The notes below the pieces were generated by a model. The model worked only from the letters and a program-made list of their open reading frames with translations. It had not been told where the DNA came from and did no database searches. The translations under genes were made by a program, and so were the position numbers. Shown here in pieces: positions 46,194-59,521 of a stretch of DNA of 64,000 nucleotides. The first letter of the stretch is position 1, and each line of letters starts with the position of its first letter. The DNA is from Magnolia sinica (Eukaryota; Streptophyta; Magnoliopsida; Magnoliales; Magnoliaceae): positions 65,914,001-65,978,000 of the forward strand of contig NC_080586.1 in NCBI RefSeq assembly GCF_029962835.1, in the 5' to 3' direction.

Positions 46194-47481
46194 ATGGAGA
46201 AATCTGAACCGTCCAATTCTCTGGCTCAACTGTGAATAGAGCATAACCGAAAAATCACTACAAAAGACAAAATTACTGCATCCATCCGGTAGCCATAAAT
46301 GGTTGGTTAGGATTGATTAATGAAAGTGACTTTGACGCATTACATGCATGATCAATCCACAATGGGATCCACAGTATAGACGGTTTGGATGGTTGTACAT
46401 CAGTGCCACGTGTAAGAGAGACGAGTCACCGCTATTTCTTTAACGGTGGAGAACTAACACTGTATTTTCTCCCTTCCACGGAAAGTCGTTGCCCCAACGT
46501 GCACTCCATTAATAAAGTGACACCGTCCATGTGCCACCAATGGATATGCTGGCATATAATTAGAAAAAACTCCCTACTGTTTAAAATGAGAAATGCTCCG
46601 GTGCTCATCGGAGCACCATAAGTTACAGTGCTCCTAGTTTCATTGGATCACTTGTACAGTCTGATCAGTGGATCTGAACTGTCCGTTTAAGTCCAGAGCA
46701 TATTTCATAATTGTCATGCAAAAATATTACTGATCGGACGATCCCATCCATCTATAATTTAGCCTTGTTTGTAACGGCGATCCAGTTTTTAAGCCATGGA
46801 TGGGATGGCTACTGTTGATGCAGTTTTCCGATGAACCTTCCTTAGACCCTTAAGCACCAGCACAAAAGATAAAATGAAGAACCTGGCTAATGTAGAGGAT
46901 CATCCGATGTCAAAGTCAGGAATCTTCTTTGTAGAGAATGGTTCAAAGGAAAAAAGTGATCAATCTTTTCAGGTTTATGGGTTGTAGGAATATGCATACC
47001 TTTCGCCATCTAGGGGCTCCCCTATTTATCAAGAGGGAAGATTACACAAGCAGGAAATCTTCTCTATTTATAGGGAAGATCATACCGTTGAAGATTTTCT
47101 TCGTCTGGGACTCCTGATATGCCGGGGATCCTCCTCAGATCATAGGTGTTTGATATCTTCGGGATCTTAACCTTATCTCCCGAGATCTTCGGGAGAGATC
47201 TTTGAGCCGTTTGTTTTGGATAAGACCAAACGATAGTTAGTCGGGAACCGATAGGTCTTTTCGACCTTTAGGTAAGATAGGATGGTTGAGGCAGATCAAA
47301 CCTAGGAGGCAGGTAGTACCGACCTATTTATAGGTCGGTATCATTTCGATGTTGATCGGCTTGTAGTGTCCTTATAATCGTTGTTTGCAGTAGCTATCGA
47401 CTCCCCTTGCTGAAGGTCCTCGAAGGTCGCGTCGACCTATAGTGGCTCTGACCTATAATTAGGCCAAGCTATAGTCGTGCT

Positions 47482-48125
47482 TAGAGGTGTACATGAACCG
47501 AGCTAGCTTGGTTAGCTTGCTTGCTCGACTCGACTCGACTCAAAAAAGCTCAATTCAACTCGGATCGAGGCTGAGTTCGAGCAGAGTTGAGCTGATTTTT
47601 TTAGCTCGAAAATGAGTTTGAGCCGAGTTTGAGTTGGCCCCAGCTCGACTTGACTCGGATCAAATCCAGCTTGAATCGAACTCGGATCGAACCAGTTCGG
47701 TGACTCAGTTACTTTGCTATTGATGTTGCTCACTAAGTGTTTGATGAAATGACTCAACGAAGTGTGGCTGGTGGCAAGGCAGGTATGTACATGAAACAAA
47801 TACCCTTTTTTTTATTTTTTTATTTTTTTTATGTTGCTTAGAAGGTGTTTGATAAAATACCTGTAAAGCCATTGCTTCCGTTTTACCTGCAGTAGAATTT
47901 TGAAGATACAATCCAGGTGTTTGTGGAAATGCTGCACAGGGAAACTCGGCTGAATCTTGGCTCAAACTCGGCTCGAACTGGCCCGAGCTGCTGACCGAAC
48001 TGAGTCGAGCTAGCCAGTCAAGCTCGAGGACCGAGCCAAGCTGAGTTTGAGTTAAGGTCAGCTAGTGGCCAAGCCGAGTCGAGCTCAAGCCAGCTCGACT
48101 CGGTTCAACTCGATGTACACCCCTA
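47482..48125. mobile_element. hAT MITE, CTCGACTCG-rich, second copy
   Basis: Starts TAGAGGTGTACATG and ends ATGTACACCCCTA. The 8-bp flanks GTCGTGCT and GTTGTGCC agree at 6 of 8, both differences being transitions. Same internal plan as 37036-37650: clustered ctcgactcg words at both ends and 'aagtgtttgatgaaatg' in the middle. Confidence 0.85.
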
Positions 48126-48275
48126 GTTGTGCCAACCTATGATTGGACCAACCTATGATCAAGCCGAGCCATAGTCGTGCCGACCTATGACTAGACCGAC
48201 CTACGATCAAGCCGAGGCATAATTGTGCCGACCTGTGACTGGACCGACCTATGATCGGACCGAGCTATTTTATTG
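48126..48275. repeat. Degenerate tandem repeat in LTR
   Basis: Units of about 22-44 bp of the form 'tgccgacctatgactagaccgacctatgatcaagccgag'. The array begins left of the MITE at about 47430, so the MITE landed inside it. Confidence 0.7.
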
Positions 48276-48839
48276 GTTGGCTCTTCCTAGTCAATAGTTT
48301 TCTCTTGGGTTCGACCTCTTTTCATAGGTTATTCTATCTTTTCCATAACAGTTACAACTAGTTAAAATAGGTGGTTTTTTATAATCATAAGCAATCAATT
48401 ATAGGATCTAACAAATAGGTGAATCAAATTGTTAATTGGACATATTTTGTGGAAATGTTTTTGACCGTTTATATTCAAGATTATTGATCAAATGGTTCAT
48501 ATTTATTAGATTGGTGCCATGTTTGCATGATAGCCTCTGAAATGTGAGCTGAACCTGATGAGCAGTTTAGATCCATGGATCGGAGGGTCTAAGTGTCCAT
48601 ATGCAAATAGGAGCACTATAAGTTATAATGCTCTGATTGCACAGGAGCACTCCCCTTTAAAAAATACCGTGTAATTGTTTCAACGTGTAACACATTGTAT
48701 TTTTCAGAAGAGGGAAAAAAAACTCATTTTTCCGGGTAAATTTATTTGAGCATTGTCCTTTTTGATAGAATTGAGAGCATGACAATTTTTAGCAAAGATG
48801 GTTTGATCAACATAAACATGCTCAAACACAACTAGTTGT

Positions 48840-49870
48840 ACATAGAAGGCCCACCATCCAACCCGTCTAGTAAGGTAATCTCACCATGAAAATGAGATGT
48901 ATCAAAAATCAGGTCCATCCAACCATCAAGTGGTTCATACTATAGAAAACAATAAAGAACCACCCAAAAAATTTTACATTCGCATAGGTATCATTTAATG
49001 GTTGGATCGACGTGATTTTAAGGCATCCTATTTTCATTGTGGGGTATCACAGTGGAGGGGTAGGATGGCATACAAACACAACAATTGGGTCCCACAATGC
49101 AGCTATTTGTGTGCGAGCACTTTCCCTATTTAAACAGTGTTTACTAGAAAATGAAGAAATGGAGAGGCTGAGGGAATGATAGTAGCTCACTTATTTTTAA
49201 CCTTATAATAGACCATGCATATAAATTTTATAAACATTTCAACGAAAGTTTTCTATTTTAATCTTATATATATATAAAATCTGTCTCTTAAGAATTTATC
49301 CATACAATTTTCACATTTTAAAATTTTGGAGCTCACCACTATGTATTTATCATATCCACACACGGTCCATCCGTTTTGCTAGCTCATTTAAGGGTATGAG
49401 CAAATAAAAATAAAAATTGAGGCATATTTGAAGCTCAAGTGGACCACACCATAGGAAATGAGAATTGAGCGGTTAAGTCAAGAACTCCCGGGGGACAGAA
49501 ATTTTGGATCAAGCTGATATTTGTGTAAGCCCTTTGTGCATGTCTGTGTGATCTTATAAAGGGGTTGGATGATAGATACACATCTCTATGGGCCCTAAGA
49601 ACGTTTCCATTTTATTAAGTCGACATTGTTAACTCAATTATTTCCCGTGGTGTAGTCCACTTGCTCAAAAATGAGATAGTAAAACAAATGGACGGGGTGG
49701 ATCACACATACATAACCGTGGGACCTACAGATTTTAAAAGTGTCCAATCCATGTTGGATTTCATGCATTTTGACATTATTTCCCATGAGTAATTACTGGG
49801 TATTTTTCTCTTAAACAAACACCCTTCAAAAGTCCCTATTACTTATCTTATTTACACGTAATTGAAAAAA
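48840..49870. mobile_element. CATGATG-related elements
   Basis: The stretch 48840-49110 is a variant ('gaaggcccaccatcc' to 'gcccacaatgcag'). At 49320-49740 is a fuller unit ('gagctcaccactatg', 'gaccacaccataggaaatg', 'ggatcaagctgatatttgtg', 'atggacggggtggatc') followed by 'aaacaaacacccttc', the same outer end as the copy at 871-1608. Confidence 0.55.
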
Positions 49871-50689
49871 CCAAACAACCACTGAACTTGAACTTTTCAT
49901 TCTTTGAAATTTTGACATTTCCCACCTCTTTGATGGAATCTTACACCATCTAGCTTATGATAGAGACTGAATTAAACACAACCATTTCTTGCTTTTCTTT
50001 TTTCTTTTCCTTTTTTTATATGGCATTTTTCCAATTATGTGCTAGCATAGTCCTTGGATAACAGGATTGTCCCATCATCCTAGGGTGGTATATGTGCCAC
50101 GTGTACAAGCTGAACTCCATAAGGTTTTTTTTTTTTTTTTTTTTAAGTGGCAAATATTCTACCCCTCCTTTCCAATGGTTGGACCAAAATAGCCCTAATG
50201 GCAACAGGTTTAGTACTATTACTGCAAGAGTTGCAGAGGTGGAGCATGCAATTGGAGTAAGGACTGAAGAACCTTTATATATCACAATGGGGGTGGGCAT
50301 GGAAGCAGGTTGAATAGGAAAGTTAGTCACTGGACACTAAATCGTCTTATGTATGATTATCTTTTCAAATGGTTTTCTGAATTTTCCCCTTGTATATATG
50401 CTCCATGCTCATGAATGCTCTTCAAGGACTTGGTAGGAATTTTGTATTTTGAGGGGGTAAAATGGAGGAAAGTTTAAATGACCAATGGTGAAATCTTTTT
50501 TTTTTTTCATCTGCTTCCTTATAAAAATATTAATGCTATTTCTTGACCTCATATCATTTAGATAAGTGACTTATTTCAAATAAGTAAGTTTGGTTTATGA
50601 TTAGATATAAGTAACTTTTTAACTTAGAAAGTACATAATCACTTCAGTTAATTTTTTTAGTTTTTATACTTTTAATAAGTTGCTGAAGA

Positions 50690-50839
50690 AGCATTAGGAG
50701 AGACAAAAGAGAGGAGAGAAGCTGATAAGAATGTTGTTTGCCAAACATACTTATCTTCTTAGTAAGTAAAAACCAAGATAAGCTACTTGTGGAATAAGTA
50801 ACTTATCTTAAGTAACTTATGATTCAAATGGGCCCTTAG
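50690..50839. mobile_element. Short MITE, second copy
   Basis: Matches 42300-42447: 'gccaaacatacttatcttcttagtaagtaa' and 'acttatcttaagtaactta', ending 'gattcaaatgggccc'. Confidence 0.55.
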
Positions 50840-52090
50840 TTAAAAGACTTGACAGTTCAACCCAACTCATTCGACTCAGAGTCAAGTCGTGACTAGCCCA
50901 ACTTGAGGTTGAACGAGCTCAACTCACCCGAAACGGGGGTGACTCTATTCACATGTAGTCCATGAATGTGTCTTGTAAGGCATCATTTGAGCCAACCTAC
51001 CAACACAACAAGTGCTATGCAGATGACTATTTTGCCAATTTATATTACATCTACTATTTTGACTCTTTCATTCCATATATATTTCTTAATTTATCTATTT
51101 AATATTTAAATGGGTCAAATAAACATTGGGTCGAGTCTTCAAGTAGACCTAACTCAACTGGACAAACTATGTGAAGCATGTCGGAGGATTGATAGTTGTT
51201 CTGGCCTTGAAATTTGATGTAGAGCAGGTTGCGGATAATTTCTTGGCAAAGATGGACCTAAAAAGGCCTGATCAGAGGCAGAAATTATCCGGACTATCAA
51301 AACCTTAAAACAGTCGTATCTCACAACCCGGGGTGAGTTTTTCGACATATCATATATGATTTTGGGGTAGGAGAAACTACTTAGGCCAACCAACTTGGCA
51401 TCGCCAGGTTACCCACACTAGATTTGCGAGATTCTATCAGATCGACGGCCAAAAGTCCCATTTATTTTCGTTTTTACTATGAATAGTAAGTTTTGGTTCG
51501 AGTACAACTTTTGATGCTTTGAGTTGTAGAAGTCGTGCCTAACATGAAAAGGGCTTAGAAAAGTTAAGGAGAATAACATGGTTGGGCCAAACTGGATACT
51601 TACTATTTTTGGGCAAAAACCATAAAGTCTAATAAGAATAGAGGTCGCCATAAATAGTAAGTTTACTATTTATAGTAAGTCATGTTTTTAGGATGTTTGA
51701 GTTGGAGTTTGAGTCTAAAACTCCATCCTAGGTTTGAGTTCCTTATTTAACGAGGTATAATTTCATTTTTTTAAAAATCATCAATCAAGTTATTTCAAAT
51801 TTATTGGAAATTATTTCTACTTTTATACCTGGTGGATTCAAGGAAGCTATGCGAGGAGTCCAAGAGCTCAGTGGATTCAAAGTAGATATCCCTTGAGGAA
51901 GACCGTGATCGACATCCCCGCGTCAAAATTTAGGCCCAGCCCAGCATGTTGGACCAACCCAATCATCAAGTTGCCAATCGTTGGAGTGCACAACTTTGAT
52001 CATTTAGCTATTTTCCTTGAAGCCTGGGCCCAGCCGAGCCAGGTTAGCACCAACATCATCCTGGCCCATTGCCACCCTTGCTTAGACTAC
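50840..52090. other. No gene; LTR-like remnants
   Basis: The stretch 51150-51700 has features of a retrotransposon LTR (repeated 'ctatgaatagtaagttt', 'cataaatagtaagtttactatttatag', 'gtatctcacaacccgggg'), but the ends could not be fixed. 51880-52080 shows nothing recognisable. Confidence 0.35.
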
Positions 52091-52506
52091 AATAGTTTAC
52101 AATGCTCCTAGTTGCATTGGGACAATTGTACAGTTTAATCCACTAATTCATGTTGTTCATCCCAGTCACATTTGGGATGCCATGCACAAATCTCACTGAT
52201 TGGATCATTCATTCCATTCTTCATTCGCGCCTTGTTTTTTTATATGAAAACGCTTGTGCGACTTGCATAGTCGCACGACAGGTATGACTATTCGATGATG
52301 TGGATGAGATCCACCCCGTCCATCAAGTGCACCAGCCTGTGTTTGGATTGGGGCAAATTAGGCTAATTCAAAACTCATGTGGGCTACACCATGGGGAACA
52401 ATTGATACGGGGACACCCACCATTAAAATCGTCCTAATCATGTGTGAGGTCCACCTAGTTTCCACTACTAGTTCCATCTCAACATCAAATCTAAAGAATT
52501 TAACAT

Positions 52507-53202
52507 TTGTCAGACTAAAACAGAGTATATGGAGTTCAATTTTAGTAACATTAGGAGTGAAAACAAGGGATTAGTTAAGATTGTTGACCAAGAAGTTCCT
52601 CGAAAATGACCACTCTCAGTTTCTCGGGTCGTTAATTCACGAGAGTGGAGAGATTGAGAAGACTGCTGCCCATAGAATTCAAGCAAGGTGGAAGAAATGG
52701 CAACTTGGCTATGGAGTTTTATGCGATTGTCACGAACCATCAAAACTGAAAGGGAAATTTTATAGGATAGTTATAAGACTAGACGTGCTTTATGGGAAAG
52801 AATGTTGGGCAGTTAAGGAACAAAATGTTCACATGACGAGTGTAGCTGAAATGAGGATATTATAATAGACGAGTGGCAAGATGAGGAAGGATAAAATTAG
52901 ATTCGAGGGAACTTAGGAGTAGAACCAATAGATAATAAAATGATAGAAAATAGACTTAGATGGTTTGGTCATGTGCAGTAGAGAACAAGAACTGAGCCAG
53001 TTAGGAGTGAGTTTATATGAGTCAAAGGCCCTAAAAGTGCAAGTGGAAGGCCCAAAAGGATGTGGGTGAAGATAGTAAGAAAAGACTTGATGACTTGTGG
53101 TCTAATTGAAGTTATGGCCCTCAATAGAGTGGAATGGTGAACAGGTTTCATGTAGCTGATCCCAATTAATTGGGATAAGGTTTAGATGATGATGATGATG
53201 AA
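52507..53202 (+). pseudogene. RTE-type LINE 3' end
   Basis: Plus-strand translation in two frames matches the C-terminal tail of a plant LINE ORF2: SLIHESGEIEKTAAHRIQ, WKKWQLGYGVLC, KLKGKFYRIVIRLDVLYG, CWAVK, MTSVAEMRIL, then ENRLRWFGHVQ. The end 'gtagctgatcccaattaattgggataagg' followed by (ATG)n is the usual 3' terminus of RTE-clade LINEs. The reverse transcriptase core is absent and the frame is broken by stops and a shift near 52600, so it is a 5'-truncated dead copy. Confidence 0.85.
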
Positions 53203-53324
53203 TCTATTCATTGATGGGCCCTGCAATGATACATAAAAAGTAGTACAATGGTATAAAAAAAAAAAAAAAGTGTTCGTATGAAGCACAGGCTTTCTGAAAG
53301 AACAAACACAAACACGTTTTGGGT

Positions 53325-53455
53325 CTCTACTCATGGCTCAGTGGTAGACTCACAAGAGTTTCAACACAGAGGTCATGGGTTCGAGCACCCATTGTGGTGT
53401 GCGTGAGTGTGAGAGTGTGTTAAAAAGGACAAAAAAAAAAAAACCACAACATGTT
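53325..53455 (+). mobile_element. tRNA-derived SINE, copy 3
   Basis: A-box-like 'tggctcagtggtagactc', B box 'gggttcgagcaccc', body 'gtgcgtgagtgtgagag', ending in 'aaaaaggac' and poly(A). The flanks 'aacacgttttgg' and 'aacatgtttgg' are similar and may be a decayed TSD. Same family as the copies at 38.0 and 38.3 kb. Confidence 0.75.
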
Positions 53456-53599
53456 TGGTTCTTAAGAACAACTGATACAATTTTCACAGTTTTCAAGCTC
53501 ATCTCTAAAACAAAATAAAAACGAAACAATAGACTATCATTTTTCTCATTCATCATTCACAAATACTTTTTGGTACAAATCTCAATTTTTCTCAATAAA

Positions 53600-53760
53600 T
53601 AAAAAGAATGGAAATGAGTATATATTTACAGATGCACACTATCATCTTTTGTATACACTGTAGTTCCTCCGAATTTCATTGATGAGCTCTTCCTTGGTCA
53701 GCTTACATGAGAGCTAAACATGGATTGCTTTCACTCGCGTTATGACCAAATACCTATCAG
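53600..53760 (-). other. Probable 3' UTR exon of the malectin-like/LRR gene
   Basis: On the minus strand an acceptor (ggcag) at 53761-53763 follows a donor (gtaaaag) at 53844, giving an 84-base intron 18 bases after the stop codon. The exon then runs to an undetermined poly(A) site. The short distance to the stop should not trigger decay. Confidence 0.5.
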
Positions 53761-53862
53761 CTGCCCATTTTGTAAATAAATGAGAAAATGAACTTGTAAA
53801 TCAAAATCAACATTTCATTAAAGTATAAAAATTGTATCTTTTACCTTTGGTGGATGCATGAA

Positions 53863-56800
53863 CTATGATGGCGGAGTAGCTGATGATAGTGAAAATTGGT
53901 TTCCAGAAGTCCTAATAAGAGAAATTGATTAGTTCCTTCAAAAGATAAAATGTACGCGGTCATGACTCTATGAGGATATTTTCACTTACTGGAGATTTAA
54001 TCCGGATTTTCCTTTTAGGCTGCTTGGAACTTCACCAGTCAGGTTATTGTTCTGTAGGAAGCTGTAAGACAAGCAAAATCATAATTGTAACATAAGGTGA
54101 ATACCAATGCAAGTTACAAAACCCAAGATAGAATAAGAAACCAAAAGAAAAGAACAAAACAAAACAGAAATCCAAAAGTCTTCTAACTTAATAACAACAA
54201 ATATACAATGCGAAATAAAGGCAGATCCCACAAAAGCAACACACGTTTCTCTCCTGTGAAGCAAACTAGCCTGTTTGGATTTGCGTATAAGGGTGTATTG
54301 TATTGTGTCCGGATACTGTTCGTGTATACGTTCGATGATTTTCAGAATACATCCAAATCAATATGCCATAAAACAATGTTTGGATAGGAGGTATTGTTCG
54401 GGCAAGTATACAATTTCTTGTACAGATCAATGTACAAGTGGACGGTTGAAACTATTTTAATCGTCCGGTTGGTTAACAGGCACTCCATATCGTGGACTGT
54501 CAAAACCATGGGTCCCATAGTGGATGGAGTGTAGCGCAAAGATCGCACCGTTCAAACTATTTTAATCATCCGGTTGGTTACCAAGCACTCCATATCCGTA
54601 CAAGTGGACGGTTGAAGAAGATCCAGATGGTTCGCCTATCGGGCCCTACCATTTATAGATCACGACAAAAGTATCACAGAGGTCTGAAGAGTTTTTGCAG
54701 CTGATAATGCGACTTTCTGAAATCGAATGTGGACTGTTGGTTTTGGAACGCCATCTTCTAACCATCCAGTCGCGGTACTGAAAATCCTTTCAACCAGGTG
54801 CTGGGATCATCCGATCGGTGTATTTTTCGGGGTTTAAACGATCTTCCCATCAAGACTGCAACATACTGATACTCTATCGCACCTGAATACAGCACCTTGA
54901 ATAGGCTGTACTGATGGCAGCAGAGACGTCTTACAGTACACTACCGTCGCTGCGTTTTTTGGCGAAACGATGTATTCGCGCACATAGTTTTCCACCGATC
55001 TCAACTCCAAACCAAACACTGTATATTTCAAATCAAGCCCTTTAATACCATACAATACACCCTTATACACGAATCCAAACAGGCCCTAAAGTATCTAAAT
55101 ACAAAAAACAAAAAAACAAAAAAAAAAAAAAAACAAAAAAAAAAAAAAAAAAACCTAGCCTGTTTGTTTCAGGGAGAATCTGAAATATAGAAATGGAAAT
55201 TTCTATGGAATACTCAAGAAACTGAAAACTGTGTAATATAAGAGTAGTTTGTTGTTTGGTTATGAGTGTTGTTTTCTATGGAAATGTTAGAAGGTCAATA
55301 GTCAAAAAAATGAGAGCTCTCTCGTAACCGCAGAAATCTACATTTAGCAAGTTTTTTGGGGAAATGGTTTTATTCATTTTTTTGAGGAAAAGTTAGGAAA
55401 AGGAAATTGATTTCCCCCTCCTTTTTTGTTTCTCAAACAGAGGAAACTGCCACAACGGGGGCTTTCTTTTCCACAGTTTTTTCATGGTTTTATCTCTAAA
55501 CAAACAAGATGGATAGCTAAATGAAGCTTGAAATATATAACAATCTCCTTCGAAACATTTGTCCTATAAAATTCTCTTCTCCCAAACTCATCCACTCTTT
55601 AGAGTAATGGTATGATGATTTATAACATGTGTTTGAAAGAAGTTTGATGCAGTTTCCTCCTAACTTTAGACAACACAACCATGACTAGTGATAGGGACTG
55701 TTTATCTGGTGACCTCCCACATGGATGGGCTACATGAAGAAAATCTATCGGGAAAAACTGACCATCCAGAATGTGTGAGCTTTGCCTCTTGAATGTGGAT
55801 CATTGCTCCACACTATGCGAGCCTTTCCATTTTCAAGCCATAGATCAGATGACTGCCAACCCCAACTGGCTTGATTTTGGAAACGGATCATCCACATGGT
55901 ATACCACTAATCAATATTCCTGATCACCACATACAAGCTTCACATGTAGAATAAAGATTTTTTGTAGGTGTCATGGAACTCCATGGCATGAGCACAACAT
56001 AGAAGCATTCTCCTCTTCATCCTTGACAAACTGTATCCACAGAACCTGAAGTTCCAACCACGGCAGTTTATTCATTTAGTCATGTTTCTTTGGTCTCCCA
56101 CAAGTGTGAATTAGAATAGAAGAAATCTAGTTAACAGATCAAAGGTGCATACACCAAGACTGGACATTGAGCTCTACAAGGATTAAACCCAACAGAGACT
56201 AGAAAGTGAGGAAAGAAGCTCTACGAGGCTTTTTTAAGAGATGGACATTTTCAGTCTACACTATCGCAGACGGAGGTATACAGCCAATGGGTTGAAGTAG
56301 AATTTCATTGCTTTCTACGAGGTCTTGAAGAGAATGCCTGTCTAGAGATTTCCTCATGGAATGTGAGAGATCTTGTGTGTGTGTGTGTGTGTGTGTGGGG
56401 TGTGTGTGTGGGTGGTTCTTGTACACATGAAACGGTAATCCTCAAGCAAGTGTTGGTTTAAGAAGAAAGCTTCTAATTCCATTATTGCATAGTGGATTTT
56501 ATCGACAGCCCATGGTTTTCCCTTCTTTGAATGAGAGGGTTTTCCAGGTAAATTTGGTGTATTCATCTCATGCTCTTTTCTCTTTATTTTCGTTCTTAGG
56601 TTCCTTGTGGATGTGTGGATTGACTTATATACTTTTATTTGTAACCCTTAAGTTTGTTGACTTTCCTTAAGTGATTCACATAGAGGGGAGACTTCCACAT
56701 CTCCCCATCAAGGTATTAAAGGTGTAGCTCTTTGACTCCTGATTCAGGTGTGCTGGCTTGGCAGCCTGGAAAGTCAAAGCAGACTTGGGATTCAAGGTGC

Positions 56801-59484
56801 CATGTTACAACCTTTTTATTCAGAAACAAATATATGCATATAAAAGAAAAGACACAAATAACAATTACAAAAAAACTAAAATTTATAGATGAAGATAGAA
56901 CACAAATGACACATGCATATGAATTCTTGGCATTATATTGATAAGAAACTGAACTCACAGTTCACGCAGACGGACAATGTTTCCTAGTGATGGAGGAATC
57001 TCTCCACTCAATTGGTTATCCTGCAAATGCCTTGAAGAAAATATAACATAAAATCAGAAAATAAGCACAACGATCAAACAAAGAAAATGGAGAAACCCCA
57101 CAAACTTACAATCTTTCCAGCCTCCTCAATGGGCTGAGATCCGGAATAGGTCCTGACAGATTGTTGTTCCCAAGCAAGCTGCCATTATGAAACGAGACTG
57201 TTAGCCTGCATTGCACTTCTTCTACAACTTAACTTTATGATTGAAAGAATTAATTAACTTAGAGAAACTTACATGTCGGTCAGTGCAGTCAAATTGGAAA
57301 TACCCTGAGACAGAGATCCAGAAAGACCCATATTCGAAAGATTCCTGGAAAACCCACCAAGCAATATGTTCTTCAACATCGATAGCAGAATTAAATAAAA
57401 TCAAGTTAACAGAATGTCCTCATTTCACAATCCCAACTCACAAAGCAACAACGCGGACAAGGGATCCTTCAGAGCATGTGATTCCAGTCCATGAGTATTC
57501 ACGTGGTAGGCAAGGATCACCGTTCCAAACAAGGGGAGAGTTTTGCAAATTTTTCCTTAGTCCCTCCAAAGCAATAACTGGAACCAGGAATGGAGATCCA
57601 ATGTCAGGAAAGGATTCTATCAATAAGAGAAAGGTTAGTTTAAATGAGAAATATGATTGATCAAGAACTGAACTATCTCGTGTGACAGTTCTTCCTCCAA
57701 GAACTAGTATGCCGAAAACCTCTCCAGCACTGATCAGAGGACCCAAATTTGATCCAGCCGCAGGAGTCAACACAAGCTTTGTAAGACCAGAAAGAGGCCA
57801 CTGGGTCACAAAGACAGCAACACCAGAAGGAGTCGGCTTCAGATTGTGGTAGAACTCTATGCCGTTTATCGAGACATTGAATACCGTGGAGTCCGCTGAT
57901 AAATTACCACGGTTATCAGCAAAGTACAAAGCAATGGAGTAGTTGGAATTTGGGAGGGAAACAGGAGGCCACTGCAACTCCATGGGTTTCACTTGGTCTG
58001 TCGTCAGAGCGGTGTCAAACACCTTTGAGGGAGGGAGATTCCAGATACCGGATGCGGAGGCGTTTCCAGGGCTGGTTATGGCAGTATTACTGTCTGTAAA
58101 TGGTCTCCAGAATCGATCGAACTGGTCATCAGGAAACCTAGTGATTCAAATCCACAACAAACCTTGTTCAGATTTTGCATATGCGAATTTTATTCAAATT
58201 CAAATTGGGACTGTTGAAGGGATTCATCAGATTGCGGCATCAAGATTCGTAATTAAGACCCAAAAATAAAAAATAAAAAGGAAGCAAAAAAGAAGCCAAG
58301 TTCTAATCCTCACAGCTAAAGTCTAGATTGTCATTTTCTTTTACAAGTGATGAATCTAGGTCGTCTGAAGTTCCAAAATTCACTGCTATATTTTAACAAT
58401 GCATGGGAAAAATATCGGTTTTATATGGTAATGTGTCTATGTTGTATCTCAAATGCATCAATATTAAATATAAAATCTGCGTTCACAAGACATCCATGTC
58501 CTTTATCGTTACGTTTTTCCCATCACTTCCAACGTCTACTGTAATCGAAAACATTTGTGAATGCATATAAGAGAGGAATGGTCTCTGCAGTGTATTTTGA
58601 TCTGGTGCCCATCCAACTGCAAATATAAATGGTTTAATCATCAATCAGGAGTGTCCGCTTCCTGGGCCCATCTTGGATTTGAAATGGCCGAAAAAGAACA
58701 CACTGGTTGTACAATCATAACCATCCAATTAGGGAACTCAAGTCAAATTGCTAGCTCTTGATCAGATGGTTAGAAACACTAGATAAGAGCAATTTTCGGG
58801 CAACAGCCATGGATAAGTGAGGGCCTCCCGGTTGACAGTCCTATAGGTGGGGCTCCCATCATGTGTATGGTAGGATAGATTCCTAACTCTAGTATGATAC
58901 ATAGAGATGATTTGGATCATTTTCCCATATCATGTAATAATAATCCATTGATACAATGTTAGATGCCAACAGGGAAGCTTCCCTATTGGTAATCTTATCA
59001 CCATTCAAGAATGAATGGTGATGGGAAGCAGGCCAACATTACTTTGATTTCTGAGCATGTGGTGGGATCAAATGGGCCCACTTCCCATCGAGATCAGCTT
59101 GTGTTAGGTTTCACCATAGATAATTTTCACTGCCACTCCCACACTGATTGATAAGGGGAAAAAAAGACGGGTGTAAAAAGTCAGAAAATCTTCATGATCG
59201 TAGCCTTGTAAGAGATAATCAGGGTCGGGCATACAGATCCTATTTTGCCTAATCATATTCAAAATTGGAATTCACATGTTTGTTTGGCAGAAGTAGTGCC
59301 AAATTCAGAGAAAACTCTGTTTTAAAATATCTCCTTTTGTTTGTAGTCGTGTCATTGCTTCATTCAAAATGAAATTACTCCAAAGACATACCAATGATTT
59401 CAGATTTTTAAGGGGAAAAACAGAAATAAGAAATTCATGTGATCATGATTTCAGAAAGTCAGAGAGCAAGCAAATACACACACA

Positions 59485-59521
<37 letters not shown>

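Larger units (their letters stand above)
46813..48350. mobile_element. Solo LTR with a hAT MITE inside
   Basis: Starts TGTTGATGC and ends CCATAACA. TSD GCTAC (46808-46812) against GTTAC (48351-48355), one change. The start has 'ggctaatgtagaggatcatccgatg', related in reverse to the LTR-like piece in the palindrome arms (about 8100-8130). Without the MITE the LTR is about 0.9 kb. Confidence 0.75.
46581..48662. mobile_element. MITE split by nested insertions
   Basis: Left half 46581-46812 starts 'aaaatgagaaatgctccggtgc'. Right half 48356-48662 ends 'gcacaggagcactcccctttaaa'. Both halves have 'gatctgaactgtccg'/'cagtttagatccatgg' in inverted order. A partial relative lies at about 52095-52240. 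A solo LTR separates the halves. Confidence 0.6.

Noticed and set aside
50092..50313. Possible coding exon (open stretch ending VGMEAG)
   Set aside because: Begins in a poly(T) run, no splice partner found, protein not recognised.
53338..53400. Possible tRNA gene
   Set aside because: A and B boxes are present, but there is no cloverleaf and the sequence continues into a SINE body with an A tail.
57943..58269. 108-residue ORF on the plus strand
   Set aside because: Antisense shadow of the malectin-like exon 57674-58137.
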